From the NCBI RefSeq assembly GCF_010686705.1, contig NZ_JAAGWY010000001.1, positions 806,001 through 870,000 of the forward strand: a DNA stretch of 64,000 nt, read 5' to 3'. The position numbers and the translations under genes are program-made. Shown here in pieces: positions 1 through 7,936 of this stretch. Positions within the stretch are counted from its first letter, which is position 1. Each line of letters opens with the position of its first letter. Source of the stretch: Leifsonia tongyongensis (lineage in GTDB: Bacteria; Actinomycetota; Actinomycetes; Actinomycetales; Microbacteriaceae). The notes beneath the pieces are model-generated. The model was not told the DNA's origin, did not search any database, and saw only the letters and a program-made list of their open reading frames with translations.

Positions 1-521
1 CCGGCGCTCAACAGCGAGACGTTGATACCCATCGCATCCAGCACCGCGGGCACGATGCCGATGTTCGCGCTCAGCATGAGGCGGAACATGATGCCCATGA
101 GTGCAGGCGCGATCATGATCGGCAGGATGAGGGCGCTCAGGAAGAACTTCTTGCCGGGAAACGCCTTGTCGAACAGCAATGCAAGCATGAACCCGAGGAC
201 GAGCTCGAACGCCGTGACGACGATCGTGTATCCGAGGGTGAACAGGAGCGCATGCCAGAAGTTGCCGTCACTGAGAACCGCACCGTAGTTCTTGAACCCC
301 GCCCAGGTCGCCGTGGGATCGAGGAGCGTGTGGTTCTGCAGTGACGACGTGATGCCGTTCACGATGGGGAACGCTACGAGCAGTGCGAGGAAGAGGACGA
401 GAGGCGTACTGAGCACCCATCGAGACCCGCCCCGCGCACGCAGGTTTGGATTCCGCCGGGATGACCGGGGCGGCCTTCTCGCCGCCCCAGTCGCCCGGCG
501 TGTTGCTGTCGATTCCGACAT
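1..521 (-). CDS. ABC sugar transporter permease, MalF type (partial, runs off left edge)
   Basis: The reading frame opens with ATG at 521 and stays open to base 1, giving 173 residues without a stop. After a basic N-terminus (about residues 1-35) comes a hydrophobic segment containing STPLVLFLALLVAFPIVNGI, then the periplasmic NYGAVLSDGNFWHALLFT stretch and two further membrane segments with GYTIVVTAFELVLGFMLALL. This is the usual start of binding-protein-dependent sugar permeases of the MalF/UgpA group. The EAA loop lies beyond the edge. The gene follows the solute-binding lipoprotein by 22 bases on the same strand, so the two form one import operon that presumably continues left with a second permease. 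The neighbouring kinase and NanE suggest an amino sugar as substrate (inference). Confidence 0.88.
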   Translation of the reverse strand, partial: MSESTATRRATGAARRPPRSSRRNPNLRARGGSRWVLSTPLVLFLALLVAFPIVNGITSSLQNHTLLDPTATWAGFKNYGAVLSDGNFWHALLFTLGYTIVVTAFELVLGFMLALLFDKAFPGKKFFLSALILPIMIAPALMGIMFRLMLSANIGIVPAVLDAMGINVSLLSA

Positions 522-543
522 CACACTCTCTCTTGTTTCCTGA

Positions 544-1878
544 TCACTTGCCCGACAGGCTGGCCAGATCCGAGTTGGCCTTGTTCAGCGCATCGTCGAC
601 CGAGCCCTGACCGACCCACGCGCCGGAGAGGTCGCTGGCCAGGGCGGTGTAGATGTCGAAAGCCCGGGCCAGCTTCGGCTCGCTGTAGGTCCCGTCTTTC
701 AGGATGCCCTGGAGGGCCGTGATGCTGGCGCTGCTCTGGCCTGCGAGCGCTCCGGGCATGGTGGCGAGGCCACCGGCGGCGACGTAGCTCTTCATGGCGT
801 CGACGGTGTCGAGGTAGGCGATGAACTTCTGCGCCTGCGCGACGTGCTTGCCGTACTTGTTGACACCGACAGCCAATGTGTGGACGTGGCTGAGGTGGTC
901 CGGACCAGGAACGCGTGCGATCCCGATCTTGCCGGCGATCTTCGGCGACTGCTTGGGATCGTTGAGCTGGTCGTAGGCAGCGTTCCACTGAAGGGCGAAC
1001 GCCGCGTTGCCACTGCTCAGGGCCGCCTGGGTCTCAGGGAACTCGGCCTGGTCGGAGTCGGGAGCAGTGAGCCCCTTGGTGTAGATCGTCCGGTAGACGT
1101 TCACTGCCTGCTTGGCGGCATCGCTGGTGAGGTTCGGCTTGCCCGACGAGTCGAGCCAGTTGCCTCCGAGGTTCCAGAGCACGTCATCCCAGACCATCGT
1201 GTTGTAGACCAGGTTCTTGGCCTGCAGCGCCGTTCCGTACTTCGTCGGGGAAGCCGAGTTGTACTGCTGGGTGAAATATGCGGCCGATGCGATGTAGTCG
1301 TCCCAGGTCCACTGGTCGGGGCTCTTCGGGTCGAGCGTCTTTCCGAGGACTTGCTGGCTGATCTTCTCGTACGTCGCCTTGTCCTTCAGCATCGCGTTGA
1401 TGAGGTCGGTGCGATAGAAGACCATGTGCACACTCGGGTCCAGCGGGATCGCATACTGCTTGCCGCTTACGTTGAGTGAATCCAGGGCACCCTTGTAGTA
1501 CTGGCCGGCGTTGAGGTTGAGCGGCTCGAGGTACTGAGCGTGCTGCGCGATGTAGTAGCTCGCGGTCTGGTAGAAGTCGTAGTCCGACGACTTGGTCGAC
1601 ATCAGCGTCGCCTCTTTGGCGTACGTGTCGGTGCGGCTCAGCTGGTCCACGGCCACGTGGATCTTGTCTTTGGTGCCGGGCCCCTGGTTGTAACCGGCCA
1701 TGACCTTGGACATGGCGTCGGCCTCGGGTCCCGGGTTCATGATCAGCTTCAGGTTGGTGACGCCGTTCGCCGAGGTGCCTCCGCCGCCCGCCGCGTTGCA
1801 GCCGGCCAACGTCATGACCACGGCAGTCACCCCCGCCGCCGCGATCAATACGCGTCTTGCAAGTCGTGCTTTTCTCAT
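544..1878 (-). CDS. Sugar ABC transporter solute-binding lipoprotein
   Basis: A lipoprotein signal peptide is plain: an Arg-rich start (MRKARLARR), a hydrophobic core and the lipobox LAGC, so Cys27 (counting from this start) would be lipidated. The mature part reads as a family 1 extracellular solute-binding protein with about the usual 420-440 residues. I prefer ATG at 1878 because GGGAG lies about ten bases upstream; an in-frame ATG at 1896 has no visible Shine-Dalgarno sequence. It is the first gene of a minus-strand import operon and shares a regulatory region with the divergent kinase gene. Captured ligand is not readable from sequence; N-acetylated hexosamines are favoured by the context. 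Confidence 0.88.
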   Translation of the reverse strand: MRKARLARRVLIAAAGVTAVVMTLAGCNAAGGGGTSANGVTNLKLIMNPGPEADAMSKVMAGYNQGPGTKDKIHVAVDQLSRTDTYAKEATLMSTKSSDYDFYQTASYYIAQHAQYLEPLNLNAGQYYKGALDSLNVSGKQYAIPLDPSVHMVFYRTDLINAMLKDKATYEKISQQVLGKTLDPKSPDQWTWDDYIASAAYFTQQYNSASPTKYGTALQAKNLVYNTMVWDDVLWNLGGNWLDSSGKPNLTSDAAKQAVNVYRTIYTKGLTAPDSDQAEFPETQAALSSGNAAFALQWNAAYDQLNDPKQSPKIAGKIGIARVPGPDHLSHVHTLAVGVNKYGKHVAQAQKFIAYLDTVDAMKSYVAAGGLATMPGALAGQSSASITALQGILKDGTYSEPKLARAFDIYTALASDLSGAWVGQGSVDDALNKANSDLASLSGK

Positions 1879-1927
1879 TGTGTTTTTTGCTCCCATCGTT
1901 GGGTTGAGAAGTCCCTACCAACATTTC

Positions 1928-1959
1928 GCAGGTCTAGTTGCCTCGCAGGTCTAGACCTG
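1928..1959. promoter_or_regulatory. DasR/dre-like operator: full palindrome plus a half-site
   Basis: CAGGTCTAGACCTG at 1946-1959 is a perfect 14-base palindrome. GCAGGTCTAG at 1928-1937 repeats its left half (1945-1954) 17 bases away. The core GGTCTAGACC is that of the dre sites bound by the GntR/HutC regulator DasR in Streptomyces (established knowledge). It lies 68 bases upstream of the binding-protein gene and about 160 upstream of the kinase gene. The GntR/UTRA protein encoded at 3864 is the obvious candidate ligand (inference). Confidence 0.72.
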
Positions 1960-2003
1960 TGCGACAGCCAACCTCGCGCCAGTCCGAGCCTGCATTTATT
2001 GTT

Positions 2004-2032
2004 ACCCTAGGGTTATTGAATCACCCTAGGAT
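2004..2032. promoter_or_regulatory. Tandem ACCCTAGG palindromes in the divergent promoter
   Basis: ACCCTAGGGT at 2004-2013 is a perfect palindrome, and ACCCTAGGAT at 2023-2032 is an imperfect copy 19 bases further on, nearly two helical turns. Both lie between the dre-like site and the kinase start at 2119. The spacing suits a dimeric repressor or an activator near the kinase promoter, but the protein is unknown. Confidence 0.45.
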
Positions 2033-2118
2033 TGACGATACGCTAACACCGTGCTTGGCAAACTCGCAAGGACGAAACAAGACCGTTACAAAAGAATCGG
2101 AACTCAGGAGGATCAGCG

Positions 2119-3087
2119 GTGGCTGAACTAGCGTTCGACATCGGGCAGACCCAGTCCAGGCTGCGCCTGCTCTCTGGCGACGGCCCCGCGGCTGAACTCG
2201 AGCTTGATGGCTTCAGATACGGGGACGACGTCCTCAGCACCGTCTTCCTGCTGTGTCGTGAGGCGGCGGACCGCTTCCGCGTTCCATCGATCACGGCGGT
2301 CGCCGGTGGAATGACCGGGCTCTATGGCTCTGTCCCCGACCTCAGCGAACTCGCCACCAGGCTGGCCACGACACTGAGCGTCCAGCACCTGGTCGTCGGC
2401 GACGATGCCGTGAGCTCGCACCTGGGAGCGCTCGGCGGCGAACCTGGAGCGTTGGTAGCAGCCGGGACCGGCATCGTCGGTCTGGGCATCGGCCCGGCGG
2501 GCGCCGCCCGGGTGGACGGAACCGGGTCGATGATCGGTGATGACGGCTCAGGCTGGTGGATCGGTCGGCGCGGAGCGATCGCAGCCCTCAGCGCTCGCGA
2601 CGGCAGATCCGGCGGATCGCCGCGACTGCTTGCATCCCTCGAAAGTCAGTTCGGGCCGGTCGCCGATTTCCCTGCCCTGGTGGCACAGTCGCAGTTCCCT
2701 GTCGGCACCGTCGCGTCTTTCGCGCCGGCAGTCGCTGCCGCGGCACGGGAAGGCGACCGGGAGGCACGAGTGATCTGGGCCGAAGCAGCCCGTTATATCG
2801 GCGATGCCGTCGTCGCCGCGGCGACCCGCGCCGGCTTTGCGCGCGACGCGAGGTTCCCGTGGGCGGTGGTCGGACGACTGACCGGTGCCGCCGATCTTCT
2901 CGACCCGGTGATCGAAAGCCTCGTTTCGGGGCGATTCCCAGCCGCCTTCCGGGTGAGTTCGGGTGGGTCGAGTCTGGACGGCGCAGTGCGCCTGCTGCAC
3001 TACCCCAACGCAAAGACTCTCGCACCCCTCGTCGGTACGAGCACGAAAGAACCCGAAACAACCGAAGAAAAGGACACCGATGACTGA
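2119..3087 (+). CDS. BadF/BadG-type ATPase, probable N-acetylhexosamine kinase
   Basis: 322 residues from a GTG start at 2119, preceded seven bases upstream by the strong ribosome site CAGGAGG (2105-2111). ASKHA-fold landmarks are visible: phosphate-1 loop DIGQTQSR (residues 7-14), the second phosphate loop AAGTGIVG (114-121), and GDDGSGWWIGR (140-150), characteristic of the BadF/BadG/BcrA family and of N-acetylglucosamine kinase-like proteins. Length fits eukaryotic-type GlcNAc kinase homologues. The last eight bases overlap nanE, so the two are translated together. The likely job is to phosphorylate GlcNAc or ManNAc brought in by the divergent ABC importer; the exact sugar is inference. Confidence 0.82.
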   Translation: MAELAFDIGQTQSRLRLLSGDGPAAELELDGFRYGDDVLSTVFLLCREAADRFRVPSITAVAGGMTGLYGSVPDLSELATRLATTLSVQHLVVGDDAVSSHLGALGGEPGALVAAGTGIVGLGIGPAGAARVDGTGSMIGDDGSGWWIGRRGAIAALSARDGRSGGSPRLLASLESQFGPVADFPALVAQSQFPVGTVASFAPAVAAAAREGDREARVIWAEAARYIGDAVVAAATRAGFARDARFPWAVVGRLTGAADLLDPVIESLVSGRFPAAFRVSSGGSSLDGAVRLLHYPNAKTLAPLVGTSTKEPETTEEKDTDD

Positions 3088-3799
3088 CGACACCACCACC
3101 ACGGGCAGGCTCCTGCTTCCTCGGGGAATCTTTATCTCCTGCCAGGCCCCGGAGGGAAGCCCTTTGCGCGACCCTTACGTGATGGTGAGCCTCGCTCGCG
3201 CCGCCGAGAAAGCTGGTGCGGCCGGTATCCGGGCGGAGGGGGTCAAGGACATCTCGCGGATCGTGGAGACGGTGCGGATTCCCGTGATCGGAATCCGCAA
3301 GAAGCACTACGAAGGCAGCGAGGTGTACATCACCCCGACCCGGTTCGAGGTGGATGAGATCGCCGGCGCCGGAGCGGGAATCATCGCTTTGGACGCGACG
3401 TCACGTCCGCGCCCTGGTGGTGAGACGTTGGAAGAAGTGGTCAGTCATGCGAAAGCGCTGGGTCTCACGGTCATGGCAGACCTTGCCGCCTCTGAGGACG
3501 CTGGCCAGGCCATCGCAGCCGGGGTGGATGTTCTCGGCACCACCCTGGTGGCCGCGAGTGACGAAGACGTCCGACCCGGTGGCCCGAATCTCGCCGTGAT
3601 CGAACGCTTGTCGAACGCATTTCCGGAGCGTCAGGTCATTGCCGAGGGACGTTTCGCGACGCCATCGGACGTCCAGGCCGCTTTCCGTGCCGGAGCGGCC
3701 ACCGTCGTTGTCGGCAAGGCCGTCACCGATGCATACGCGCTGACCCGCGACCTGGTCGCTGCGGCCGACACGTTCGCCTTGTCCGGCTCAGTTGGCTAA
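3080..3799 (+). CDS. nanE: N-acetylmannosamine-6-phosphate 2-epimerase NanE
   Basis: 239 residues from ATG at 3080, which overlaps the kinase stop by eight bases; AAAAGG lies just upstream. An earlier in-frame start at 2963 would lie deep inside the kinase gene and is rejected. The (beta/alpha)8 barrel shows family signatures: GIRAEGVKDI (49-58), VIGIRKK (69-75), IIALDATSRPRP (101-112) and a late VIAEGRFATP with VVVGKAVTD phosphate-binding elements. NanE converts ManNAc-6-P to GlcNAc-6-P. No neuraminate lyase, NagA or NagB is visible nearby, so the upstream and downstream steps must be encoded elsewhere. Confidence 0.9.
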   Translation: MTDDTTTTGRLLLPRGIFISCQAPEGSPLRDPYVMVSLARAAEKAGAAGIRAEGVKDISRIVETVRIPVIGIRKKHYEGSEVYITPTRFEVDEIAGAGAGIIALDATSRPRPGGETLEEVVSHAKALGLTVMADLAASEDAGQAIAAGVDVLGTTLVAASDEDVRPGGPNLAVIERLSNAFPERQVIAEGRFATPSDVQAAFRAGAATVVVGKAVTDAYALTRDLVAAADTFALSGSVG

Positions 3800-3863
3800 G
3801 CACGAAACAGTCGAGTAGACATACTGTTCAGAGCCGGATTGTTCCGGCGCGGAAGGGAAAGCG

Positions 3864-4565
3864 GTGGTCGCCAAATACGAAGAGGTGCTGAAGGACCTCT
3901 CGCTGACGATCGCGGACATGCAACCTGGAGAACGGCTTGCCGGGGAACAGGCGCTGGCCGCCCATTACGGTGTATCGGCGATGACGGTGCGGCGTGCGTT
4001 GCAGGTCCTCATCCAGGCCAAACGCATCATCGGCATCCGGGGCCGCGGAACCTTCGTCGCAGAGCCCACCGTCACAAAACGTATGGTGATGGCGTCGTTC
4101 ACCGATTCGATGAAAGCGGCCGGCATGACCGCACACGCCAAAGTGCTTTCGGCCAGCATCGGGCCGGGCGGCGCCGACGCGGCCCGGGAGCTGGGCATCG
4201 CCAAGGCCGATCAGATCATCACCGTCGAACGTCTCCGCTTCGGCGACGACGTTCCGCTGAGCATCGACCACACGGTGCTGAATGCGACCACCGTTCCGGG
4301 GCTGCTCGGGGAAGATCTGACCGGCTCCCTTTATGAGTTGCTTCATCGAAAGTACGGGATGACGCTCTCTCGGGCCGAGTCGCGCGTGTCGGCCGTCCTC
4401 CCCACTGCCGAGGAGGCAGCTTTGCTCCAGATCACGCAGTCACAGCCGTGTTTGCGAGTGCACTCCCGAAGCATCACCGACACGGGTGGCATCGCAGAGC
4501 AGACCACGTCGCTTTATCGCGGTGACCGATACGAGCTGGCGATCAACCCGGACGCTGGCCTGTAG
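3864..4565 (+). CDS. GntR-family repressor with UTRA ligand domain (DasR/HutC type)
   Basis: 233 residues from GTG at 3864, with GGAAGGGAAA just upstream. Residues 1-66 form the GntR winged helix (PGERLAGEQALAAHYGVS, then MTVRRALQVL and the wing RGRGTFV). Residues 80-225 match the UTRA effector fold of the HutC/DasR subfamily, which senses phosphorylated amino sugars in several known cases. It follows nanE by 64 bases and may have its own promoter: AACAGT (3806-3811) and ACTGTT (3823-3828) form an inverted repeat there. The dre-like palindrome at 1946-1959 is the probable target. Its 3' end overlaps the convergent reductase gene by 23 bases. Confidence 0.87.
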   Translation: MVAKYEEVLKDLSLTIADMQPGERLAGEQALAAHYGVSAMTVRRALQVLIQAKRIIGIRGRGTFVAEPTVTKRMVMASFTDSMKAAGMTAHAKVLSASIGPGGADAARELGIAKADQIITVERLRFGDDVPLSIDHTVLNATTVPGLLGEDLTGSLYELLHRKYGMTLSRAESRVSAVLPTAEEAALLQITQSQPCLRVHSRSITDTGGIAEQTTSLYRGDRYELAINPDAGL

Positions 4566-5157
4566 AGCGCGAGCGACGCACTGTGTATTGCGCGATGACA
4601 ACGCCCGTCGTGGTCGGAATCGTATGGTCCAGAACAAGGTCGGTGCGGTCGGCGTCACCGAACAGGCGCGTGCCTGAGCCGAGGACGATGGGAAAGATCA
4701 GCAAGCTGTAGCTGTCGATGAGACCGGCCCGGTGCAGTGAGCGGATGAGCTCACCGCTGCCCATGATCGTCAACGGCGGAACGTCCGCCCGTTCGCGCAA
4801 TGCGCTTACCGTCTCGACGGCGTCGCCGGCGAGCAATTCCGAATTGGGATAGGCCAACTCCGTTTGAGATGAGCGTGAGACTACATATTTTGGGGATCGC
4901 ACCAGGACGTCAGCGAAGGGGTTCGGCGAGTCGAGGGATGTCCAGTACCCGAGCACGTCTTCATAGGTCCGCCGCCCGAACAACAACCCGCCCTGTTGCG
5001 ACAGGCCCTCCGCCGCAAAGGCCATTGAGACGTCGTCCTGATAGCCGTTGCCCCAGCCGCCGTGGGCGAAGCCGCCGCGCGTGTCCTCATCAGGTCTGCC
5101 GGGGCCTTGCATCACGCCGTCGAGGGTGATGCTTTCAAAGACGCCGATGCTGCTCAT
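4543..5157 (-). CDS. Dihydrofolate-reductase-fold protein (RibD C-terminal family)
   Basis: 204 residues with the features of the RibD_C/DHFR-like family common in actinobacteria: opening SSIGVFESITLDGVMQGPG, the cofactor-binding LLFGRRTYEDVLGYW, PKYVVSRSS and the C-terminal PLTIMGSGELIRSL with LLIFPIVLGSGTRLF. Such proteins bind NADPH, and most have no assigned substrate. Start choice: ATG at 5157 has AAAAGGAG six bases away, whereas ATG at 5163 would abut the ribosome site. It is convergent with the GntR gene and is not obviously part of the sugar locus. Confidence 0.85.
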   Translation of the reverse strand: MSSIGVFESITLDGVMQGPGRPDEDTRGGFAHGGWGNGYQDDVSMAFAAEGLSQQGGLLFGRRTYEDVLGYWTSLDSPNPFADVLVRSPKYVVSRSSQTELAYPNSELLAGDAVETVSALRERADVPPLTIMGSGELIRSLHRAGLIDSYSLLIFPIVLGSGTRLFGDADRTDLVLDHTIPTTTGVVIAQYTVRRSRSTGQRPG

Positions 5158-5304
5158 GTTCATCTCCTTTTCAGGACCGACTGTTCGGCCCTCTCACCCT
5201 TAAACGATCGAGCGACCGGCCAATCGACAGTTTCGGTGAAAATGGTCCCGACGGCCGTCGATGAGCGCCCAGTGGGTGAAGTCGGGGCGCGACGTCGCCT
5301 GGTG

Positions 5305-6336
5305 TCAGTCCGGCCGAATGACGGTGATGCCTGCCGAGGTTGGCTGGTCCATCCGGGGAAGCAGTGCGGCGCCCTCCTCCAGGGTGACCACGGCGCCGAG
5401 CAGGTCGTGGGGGCGCACCGCGCCGCGGGCGACCAGGTCGAGCATCTCCGGGTAGTCGGCCGCCGACATGCCGTGGCTCCCGAGCACGTCGAGTTCCCAC
5501 GCCAGGACGCGGTCGAGCGGGAGCACCGGCAACTGCTCGGGTGAGAGCAGGCCGACCTGCACGTGCCGCCCACGGCGTCGCAGGGAGCGCACCGCATCCG
5601 TGCTCGTCGTCGCCGAACCGACCGCGTCGATGCTGACGTGGGCGCCGCCTCCGGTGAGGTCGGCGATCTCAGCAGGAGTGAGGTCCGATGCCTCGACGCC
5701 GTGTTCGGCGCCGAGCCGGCGAGCGAACTCCAGTGCGGCCGGGTTGCGGTCGACCGCGATCACGCGAGCGCCGAGCGCCGTGGCGATCATCACCGCGCTG
5801 AGCCCGACACCGCCGGCACCGTAGACGACCACCCATTCGCCCGGCAAAACGTGAGCGCGAGCGTGGACCGCGCGGTAGGCCGTCGCAAAGCGGCAGCCCA
5901 GACTGGCAGCAGCGTCATCGGTGAGTCCGTCGGGCACGGCGACGAGGTTCAGGTCGGCCGCCCGGATGCTCACCCGTTCGGCGTGCGAGCCCCAATGGGT
6001 GAATCCGGGTTGAGTCTGGTCGGGACACACCTGCGACTGGCCGCTCTGGCACCACTCGCACACACCGCATCCGTTGACGAAGGGTGCCGTCACCCGGTCG
6101 CCGATGCGCCAGTCCTGCACGCCGGCGCCGAGCGTCTCGACGACACCGACGAACTCGTGCCCGGGAACGTGCGGCAGGTGCACGCTGTCGTCGTGCCCGG
6201 CCCAGGCGTGCCAGTCGCTGCGGCAGAGCCCGGATGCGGCGACGCGGATCACGACGCCGCCCTCAGGGGCGACAGGGTCCGCCACCTCGGCAACAGACAC
6301 CGGCCCGCCGAACTGCTCGTAATACATCGCCTTCAT
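5305..6336 (-). CDS. Zinc-dependent alcohol dehydrogenase, MDR superfamily
   Basis: 343 residues, typical for the medium-chain family. The catalytic zinc ligands appear in SGLCRSDWHAW and PGHEFVG. The structural zinc lobe has all four cysteines in CGVCEWCQSGQSQVC. The Rossmann loop is VVYGAGGVGLSAV, followed by VIAVDRNPAALEFA, whose acidic residue suggests NAD preference. GGAAGGCG precedes the ATG. It lies 61 bases beyond the PucR gene on the same strand, so it could be the last gene of the DUF917 operon, though the gap is larger than elsewhere in that operon. Substrate unknown. Confidence 0.88.
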   Translation of the reverse strand: MKAMYYEQFGGPVSVAEVADPVAPEGGVVIRVAASGLCRSDWHAWAGHDDSVHLPHVPGHEFVGVVETLGAGVQDWRIGDRVTAPFVNGCGVCEWCQSGQSQVCPDQTQPGFTHWGSHAERVSIRAADLNLVAVPDGLTDDAAASLGCRFATAYRAVHARAHVLPGEWVVVYGAGGVGLSAVMIATALGARVIAVDRNPAALEFARRLGAEHGVEASDLTPAEIADLTGGGAHVSIDAVGSATTSTDAVRSLRRRGRHVQVGLLSPEQLPVLPLDRVLAWELDVLGSHGMSAADYPEMLDLVARGAVRPHDLLGAVVTLEEGAALLPRMDQPTSAGITVIRPD

Positions 6337-6397
6337 TCAGCGTTCGCCTTCCTTGGGCGCGGGTGTGGTCGGCGGTGGCTCCGGATGCACGCGGCGG

Positions 6398-7936
6398 TCA
6401 CGGTTTCACCGCACGGCACGCGAGGTGCACGGCCAGCCGCACCTCGGGATCCGACAAGTCGAGGCCGAGGAGCTCTTGCGCTCTGGCGATTCGAGTGGAG
6501 ACCGTATTGCGGTGCAGTCCGAGCGCGTCGGCAGTAGCGGCGATTCCCGACTCGTGGTCCAGGTACGCGGTGAGCGTCTCGAGCAGGTCGGGGGCGCGCG
6601 TGATGAGCGGGGCGAGCAGCGATTCCGCGGCCGGGACGAACGTGTCGTTCTCGGTCCAAGACAGGAGGAGTTGTTCCAGGCCGAGCGTGTCGATGCGCAC
6701 GAACCAGCCGGTTGCCGAGCGATTCGCCGCGATGCGTGCGGCGTCCGACGCTCCGTCGATCGTCGCGACCAGACCGGCCGATCCGCTCTCCAGCGATCCG
6801 ATGCCGGCCGCGACGTTGAAGGCGCGACGGGCGGCCGCGTGGAGTCCGCGGAGGGCCGTGACGTAGTTCTCGACCTGACTGGGGGCGGGCGGTGCGCTGA
6901 AACTCAGCCAGCCAGTGACTCCGCGCCCACTGGTCGCCGCGTGTGAGTCGACGGGCAACGCCGCAAGTTCGCGGGTGACGAATCGCAGCAACTGGAACGT
7001 GTCCACACGGGTGCGACCAATGACGCGGAAGCCCAGGTGGTAGCCGGTGGTGCGCCAGCCGCGGTCGAGCATCCGTTGCTCGAGTTCGGCGTCTCGGCTG
7101 TCACGGCGCTCCAGGAACTCGCGCAGCAGTCCTGAGGCGACGGCGGCGTCGTTGACGTCGGCGACCTCGTCGATGAGGATGCGCGCGGCCACCACCGGCA
7201 TTGCGACCTCGGCGGCCACAGCGAGGGCGCTCAGTTGCAATGTACTGAGCCCGGTTCCGAAGAATGTCAACCGCAGACCGACGCGACTCGGACTGTCGAC
7301 GCGCGCGGATGCGGCGGCGCCGTCGGAGACGGTCACGGTATCGAGCCACCGGCCGAAGTCGATCGCCTTGTGCACCGCCTTGGGAAGCGTCCCGCCAGCC
7401 TCGAGCAGCACGCCCTGGGCATCGATGAGTGCGACGCCGTGCCCAACACTCGCGGACAGATGGCGCAAGAGGTCGGCCAAACCATTCGCGTGGTATTCGA
7501 TCGACTGAGCGACCCGACGCACGTAGCCCAAGGTGAGGGTGTCCCTGCCTTCGAGCAGCTCCCAGCACGCCTTGGCGAGCATCATCGGATCGTCCGCGTG
7601 GAGAAGCGTCAGCCCGAGACGCTCGGCGAGGACGCGGCTCCCGGGCGTGAAGACATCGGCGTTCGGCACCGCGAGCGCCCGATACCCGCGGTCGCGCACC
7701 CGCCGGATGAGGGCATCCTGCTGCCAGGAGGTGAGCGGAGGGTCGACGGTCACGATCGCGAGGGAGTCGGTGCCGTCGAACGGGAGGCGCGACTCGCTGG
7801 AGTCGACCATCACATCGCGCCAAGGGACCACGGCCGTGCTACGGGCGGCGGCGGCGGCAGGCGTCGTGGCGATCGCTCTGAGACCACCGTTCGCGGGGTG
7901 GGCGAGAAGCGCCGGCAGGTCGAGCTGTTGGCTCAT
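6398..7936 (-). CDS. PucR-family transcriptional regulator
   Basis: 512 residues from ATG at 7936, which overlaps the stop of the preceding DUF917 gene as ATGA; the frame stays open further upstream but the overlap decides the start. The N-terminal third resembles the PucR ligand domain (DDPMMLAKACWELLEGRD). The middle holds a GGDEF-like CdaR region, and the C-terminus is the PucR helix-turn-helix (HESGIAATADALGLHRNTVS followed by TRIARAQELLGLDL). PucR proteins control purine, amino-acid or other nitrogen catabolism. Co-transcription with the NCS1-HyuA-DUF917 genes suggests it senses the operon's own substrate. Confidence 0.88.
   Translation of the reverse strand: MSQQLDLPALLAHPANGGLRAIATTPAAAAARSTAVVPWRDVMVDSSESRLPFDGTDSLAIVTVDPPLTSWQQDALIRRVRDRGYRALAVPNADVFTPGSRVLAERLGLTLLHADDPMMLAKACWELLEGRDTLTLGYVRRVAQSIEYHANGLADLLRHLSASVGHGVALIDAQGVLLEAGGTLPKAVHKAIDFGRWLDTVTVSDGAAASARVDSPSRVGLRLTFFGTGLSTLQLSALAVAAEVAMPVVAARILIDEVADVNDAAVASGLLREFLERRDSRDAELEQRMLDRGWRTTGYHLGFRVIGRTRVDTFQLLRFVTRELAALPVDSHAATSGRGVTGWLSFSAPPAPSQVENYVTALRGLHAAARRAFNVAAGIGSLESGSAGLVATIDGASDAARIAANRSATGWFVRIDTLGLEQLLLSWTENDTFVPAAESLLAPLITRAPDLLETLTAYLDHESGIAATADALGLHRNTVSTRIARAQELLGLDLSDPEVRLAVHLACRAVKP

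Noticed and set aside
2963-3079. Earlier start for nanE
   Set aside because: It lies inside the kinase gene and adds a sequence with no homology; the 3080 start overlaps the kinase stop in the operon style.
3864-4565. Calling the GntR/UTRA protein DasR by name
   Set aside because: Family and operator resemblance are good, but orthology and global role cannot be shown from one locus.
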